Assembly: GCA_023375785.1 (NCBI GenBank)
Contig: SZWC01000537.1
Span: 57,103-114,844 of the forward strand
Direction of reading: 5' to 3'
Origin: Penium margaritaceum
Taxonomy: Eukaryota; Streptophyta; Zygnematophyceae; Desmidiales; Peniaceae
Length of the DNA: 57,742 nucleotides
Positions 53,866 through 57,742 of the stretch are shown here, piece by piece; within the stretch, counting starts at the first letter, position 1; each line of letters starts with the position of its first letter. Both the position numbers and the translations under genes were made by a program. The notes below the pieces were generated by a model. It made no database searches, was not told the origin of the DNA, and was given only the letters and a program-made list of their open reading frames with translations.

Positions 53866-56470
53866 GAGAGAAGCCCTACGTTGGGTTCGCGTGCAGCGTC
53901 AAACCCTATCCAGGGTCCGCTTAATGCCAAACCCAACCATGGGTTCACCGCCTTTTTGCGCCAACGGGCGCGTGAACCGAACATAAGGTTTTGCCTCTCA
54001 AACCGACCTTACACGCGTGCGAATCCAGGAGTTAGCAGCTCAAGGCAAGTCTTCCTTGGATGACATGCCCTGGTTGCTCATCGCGAAAGTTTACATCGTT
54101 CCAATGTGAGAGCGAATGTTCAAAGAAGCGTGCTTTGCGAAGAGCTTCCTAAAAATCCTTACATAATGGAAGACGGGATACGAAACCAGAGTTGATCAAC
54201 CGAACTTAAAGAAATGATGCATATGGCATGTTCTCGATAGGGAAGAATGTTGATAACAATGATGCCAAAAGCACACTACTTTGTTGAACAGTTGTTAAAC
54301 CTATCTAGTTGAACAAATCATGCACACAAAACTTTGAAGAGAGATAATTGAGCTAATTGGATGTTACATACTAATTAAGGGAACCTATTCACGTCAATAC
54401 ATATCGTAATGGAAAATGGATATGAATTAGGTATGCTGTAACCTCTCATACGCACATAAAGTACATAGTGCACAAATCGAATAGACATTAATCAAAACCT
54501 ATATCTATATAATTACAAATATGGTGAAATATGTGATACAAAAGTATAATTCACATGAAGACTGATTTATGAAGAAAAGATTATAAAGGAAGGATTTCAT
54601 GAATGTAAACTTGTATAAACATTCTTATATGTAATGGATAGGAATAGGGAAGAAATTGATAGATTATTGAATTGGTGAAAACATTATTCACACTATTTTC
54701 CCCAAATTAATGTTTGTGACCAAACATTTTATTACTATTAAGTTCAATAAATGAGTGCATTCCAAAACACAAAGTCACACGTGCTTCTATATCCATAAAC
54801 AATCCATTTCCACAACTTCATCTATTGTTCATGAATACATCATTCAACAACGTGTATAATCAATTCATTCAAACTTCAACCTAAATCTAGTTTTTTTATA
54901 GATAAGAATATATGTATAATATCATGTCAAATGATGTTCACAAGACCCATAGGTTTGTGTATCCACGTCTACATCCATATCCACACATAAATCATACGCA
55001 TATGTTTGATTCTGTTCTTAAAAAACATAAATATAGAGATAAATGTAGATATGAATATTCTTACTTAAAAAGTTATAGACAGAAAAGACAAGACCACCTA
55101 TAGCAACATACCAAACATGAACTTCTTTGGACGGCAACTTTGGGAGGTACCCCGTATTTCGGATTCACCTATGCCATATATCTTGACTTCCCGAATTGTG
55201 TCATTATCCGCCCCCTCTTTCAGATTTGAGTCTCTAGCAATGTTCGTGTATTTTTTTATTGTATATTATTTAAGGAACCACATTCATATCTAGATTTATC
55301 TGTTTCTTTATGTTTTTTAACAATAGAATCAAACATATGCATACGATTTATGTGTTGATATGTATGTAGACGTGGATTCTAAAAAATGTGGGTTTTATGA
55401 ACATCATTTGACATAACATCATAAATGTATTCTTATCTATAAATTTTTAAGATCTAGGTTGAAGTTTGAAGGAATTAATTGTACATGCTGAATGATTTAT
55501 TCATGAAAAATAGATCAAGTTGTGGACATGGAATGTTCATGGATATACAACTATGTGTGACTTTGTATTTTGGAATGCACTCATTCATTGAATTTAATAG
55601 TAATAAAACTCTTGTTCACAAACATCAATTTGTTGAAAATAGTATGAAGAATATTTTCACCAATTTAACAATCTATTAATCTCTTCCTTATTCCTATCTA
55701 TTACATGTAAGATTTTTTATACAAGTTTACATTTATGAAAATTTTCCTTTATACTCTTATCTGGATAAATCAGTCTTCATGTGAATTATATTTTTTATCA
55801 CATATGTCACCATATGTGTAATTATATAGATATAGGTTTTGATTAATGTCTATTCTATTTGTGCATTATGTACTTTATGTGCGTATGAGGGGTTATTCAT
55901 ACCTAATTCATATGTATTTTCCATGAAGATATGTATTGACGTGAATAGGTTCCCTTTTTTAGTATGTAACATCCAATTAGCTCAATTATTTTTCTTGAAA
56001 GTGTTACGTGTATGATTTGTTCAACTAGATGGGTTTAATAACTCTTGAACAAAGGAGTGTGCTTTTGGCGTCATTGTTATCAACATTCTTCCCTGTCGAG
56101 AACATGCCATATGCATCGATTTTTTAAGTTCGGTTGAGCACCTCTAGTTTCGTTTCCAGTCTTCCATTATTTAAGGATTTCAAGGAAGCTCTTAGCGAAG
56201 CACGCTTCTTTGAACGTTCGCTGTCGCATTGGAATGATGTGCACTTTTGCGAGGAGCGACTAGGGCCTGTCATCCGAGGTAGACTTGCCTTGAGCTGCTA
56301 ACTCCTGGATTCGCGCGCGTGCGAGGTTGGTTTCAAAGGCGAAACCTTATGATGGGGCCACGCGCCCGTTGGCGCGAAAAGGCGGTGAACCCATGGTTGG
56401 GTTTGGCGTTAAGTGGACCCCGGATAGGGTTTGACGCTGCACGCGAACACAACTTAGGGCTTCTCTCCAG
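53866..56470. mobile_element. Foldback-type element with arms of about 1.2 kb
   Basis: The left arm (from GAGAGAAGCCCTA at 53866 to about 55060) is the reverse complement of the right arm (about 55260 to 56470), with roughly 10-15% differences by eye. The outer 300-400 bp of each arm are GC-rich, the inner parts AT-rich. The spacer is about 200 bp (55070-55260). CACTAC flanks both ends (53860-53865 and 56471-56476) and may be a target duplication, though the left and right tips are not fully symmetric. No transposase is encoded. Confidence 0.8.
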
Positions 56471-56598
56471 CACTACATTCCATCCTCTCCTGAAAGCCTT
56501 TTTGACGTCAAAATGTCCACCTCCAGCTGCCGTCCGCTTGCCACATGCGAATGAGCTGCTTACCGGTTATGCAGCCTTATCATCTCTCCGTAGAGCTT

Positions 56599-56734
56599 GG
56601 CATGACTTTAGCCGGGCGACCTGCCCTCCCATTTGGCGGNNNNCACCACCCCCCCCAGCTTCCCATGGAACGGAGGACGCGCCCATGGATGCCATGGCAT
56701 GACGTTGGCCGGGCGACCTGCCCTCCCATTTGGC
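56599..56734. other. Gap NNNN flanked by a 39-bp direct repeat
   Basis: NNNN at 56640-56643. The 39 bp before it (56599-56637) recur at 56696-56734 with two mismatches. Either an unmerged contig overlap or a short tandem repeat that stopped the assembly. Confidence 0.7.
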
Positions 56735-57375
56735 CGCTAGCCGGCAGTGGGCACGTTGCCCCCCGTGGTGACCCGGCCGTTGTCCCCGCGTCACCAGAGC
56801 TGGTCAGGCGGGGATGGGGAAATCGGGCGATTCCGACTCAAGACCACCTCCTGCGACGGAATCCGACTGCTGGAGATAGATCCCTGCTTTCGGCCAAATT
56901 CAAACGCGCCCTGAGCAACAAGCAACTGGTCAACCACCATCGTCAATTCTCTGTCGCCACTTCCTCGCCCGGCAGCCTGCACAATGTTGACGCTCACACC
57001 TCCCCGTCGCTCTCCGTCCTTGCCCTGTTGGCCTTTTCCCGACATCGCTGTTGCAGCGACAGCGTATGGACTCCTCCTCATTGGCCTCTCTTCGGACTAT
57101 GTGGCCGCTTCAGCTCGGCGATTGTCTCTGTTGCCGGCAGAAAAGCCAGCCGCAGGAAATTCCGATTCCCTCTCGGCCCTCGCGGTACTGGCAGAGACTA
57201 AAATGGCAGAAAGTGAGTGTTGGTAGATCTTCTGCAGAGCATTCGCCCGTCATGTCTCAAACAACTACAAGTCTCGCTTTGCTCCTGCTCTGACTCTTTG
57301 GAGAGACACCAAGAAAACAAAGAATACTGAGAGGAAAAAACTCCCGAAACTGGGGCCGCTGAGACTACCTTTTCC

Positions 57376-57680
57376 ATGCACGTCCCTGAGAATTGCACTC
57401 TCGGGAATTTCCTCTGGTTGTGGATGCAGTCGGAAGCTGACAGCGATCATGTCAGCTCTCACCATCACTTCTTGTTTTGGGGCTTGCTTGCTCCCTGGCT
57501 CTCACACACAATGGCAGAAGCTGCGCTGCTGGAGTTTGCCAAGGCGTTTAACGACCATCCCGCGTTCGAGTGGGGTGGGTGGACCAACGTGTCTGCTGGT
57601 ATGACGTACGAGACGACAGCGCCGTGCGTCCAGCAGTGGAAATACATCTCCTGCAACAAGCTTGGCCGAGTGTATTCCAT
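57376..57680 (+). CDS. LRR receptor-type gene, first exon (3' incomplete)
   Basis: The first exon reads to a donor at 57681 (AT/GTAAGG). A hydrophobic stretch (HHHFLFWGLLAPWLSHTMA) suits a signal peptide and is followed by the LRR N-terminal cap: ALLEFAKAFNDHPAFEWGGW, then PCVQQWKYISCNKLGRVYSM. This matches the LRRNT_2 pattern (ALLxF...W...PC...W..I.C...GRV). The start is taken at 57376, but in-frame ATGs at about 57424 and 57511 are possible; the last would drop the signal peptide. The gene continues beyond the window, so kinase or receptor-like protein cannot be told apart. 56750-57375 is probably promoter and leader. Confidence 0.7.
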
Positions 57681-57742
57681 GTAAGGATGAGTTGTTTCGG
57701 AAGGAGAAGGAGGGAGGGGGAACTTAAGGAGTCAGGGGCAGG

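Noticed and set aside
56319..56702. Plus-strand open frame of 127 codons near the gap
   Set aside because: Lies mostly in the right arm of the foldback element and crosses the NNNN gap; no recognisable motif.

Overview
The window looks like a repeat-dense nuclear segment of a plant-lineage eukaryote. Pointers are plant-type Copia and chromodomain-bearing Ty3/gypsy elements, GT-AG introns of about 80 to 180 bp, and the first exon of a plant-type leucine-rich-repeat receptor at the right edge. A non-seed streptophyte, perhaps a charophyte alga, would fit the mix of KDZ, hAT, Copia and gypsy elements. That is an inference from style, not proof. No bacterial, plasmid or organellar features were seen.

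Layout, left to right. (1) 0-2.2 kb: last exon of a hAT transposase between two microsatellites that share the core GTGCAATG. (2) 2.3-11.4 kb: a decayed Ty3/gypsy chromovirus (G1) whose reverse transcriptase is split by a complete Copia element (Copia-1, 2658-8515, 700-bp LTRs, 5-bp target duplication). (3) 12.7-15.8 kb: a reverse-strand Copia relic (Copia-3). (4) 17.2-22.8 kb: a second complete Copia (Copia-2, 5-bp target duplication), related to Copia-1 and sharing its unusual primer-binding site. (5) 23.4-25.1 kb: a tRNA-like or LTR-like fragment and a 182-bp tandem repeat. (6) 25.9-29.5 kb: an intron-containing, decayed KDZ-type transposase gene. (7) 30.5-49.8 kb: an unidentified reverse-strand host gene with a glutamine-rich hexapeptide-repeat region, cut inside an exon by a 15.5-kb gypsy-like element (G2, 31096-46575). 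(8) 50.1-53.7 kb: an approximately 490-bp satellite with about eight diverged copies. (9) 53.9-56.5 kb: a 2.6-kb foldback element with arms of about 1.2 kb. (10) 57.4 kb to the end: first exon of an LRR receptor-type gene.

G2 is the most unusual object. Its coding order on the minus strand is gag, protease, reverse transcriptase/RNase H, a second protease-like module, a charged coiled-coil region, integrase, then a run of six cysteine/histidine clusters, at least two with PHD-finger spacing. Most interruptions in it are in-frame stops where CAG, CAA or CGA would make sense, as expected from C-to-T decay of methylated DNA. None of the retroelements looks able to move now, since every pol frame is broken.

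The assembly has three gap points (single N at 7483 and 8986, NNNN at 56640-56643). Each is flanked by a direct duplication, so these are probably unmerged contig ends and not biology.
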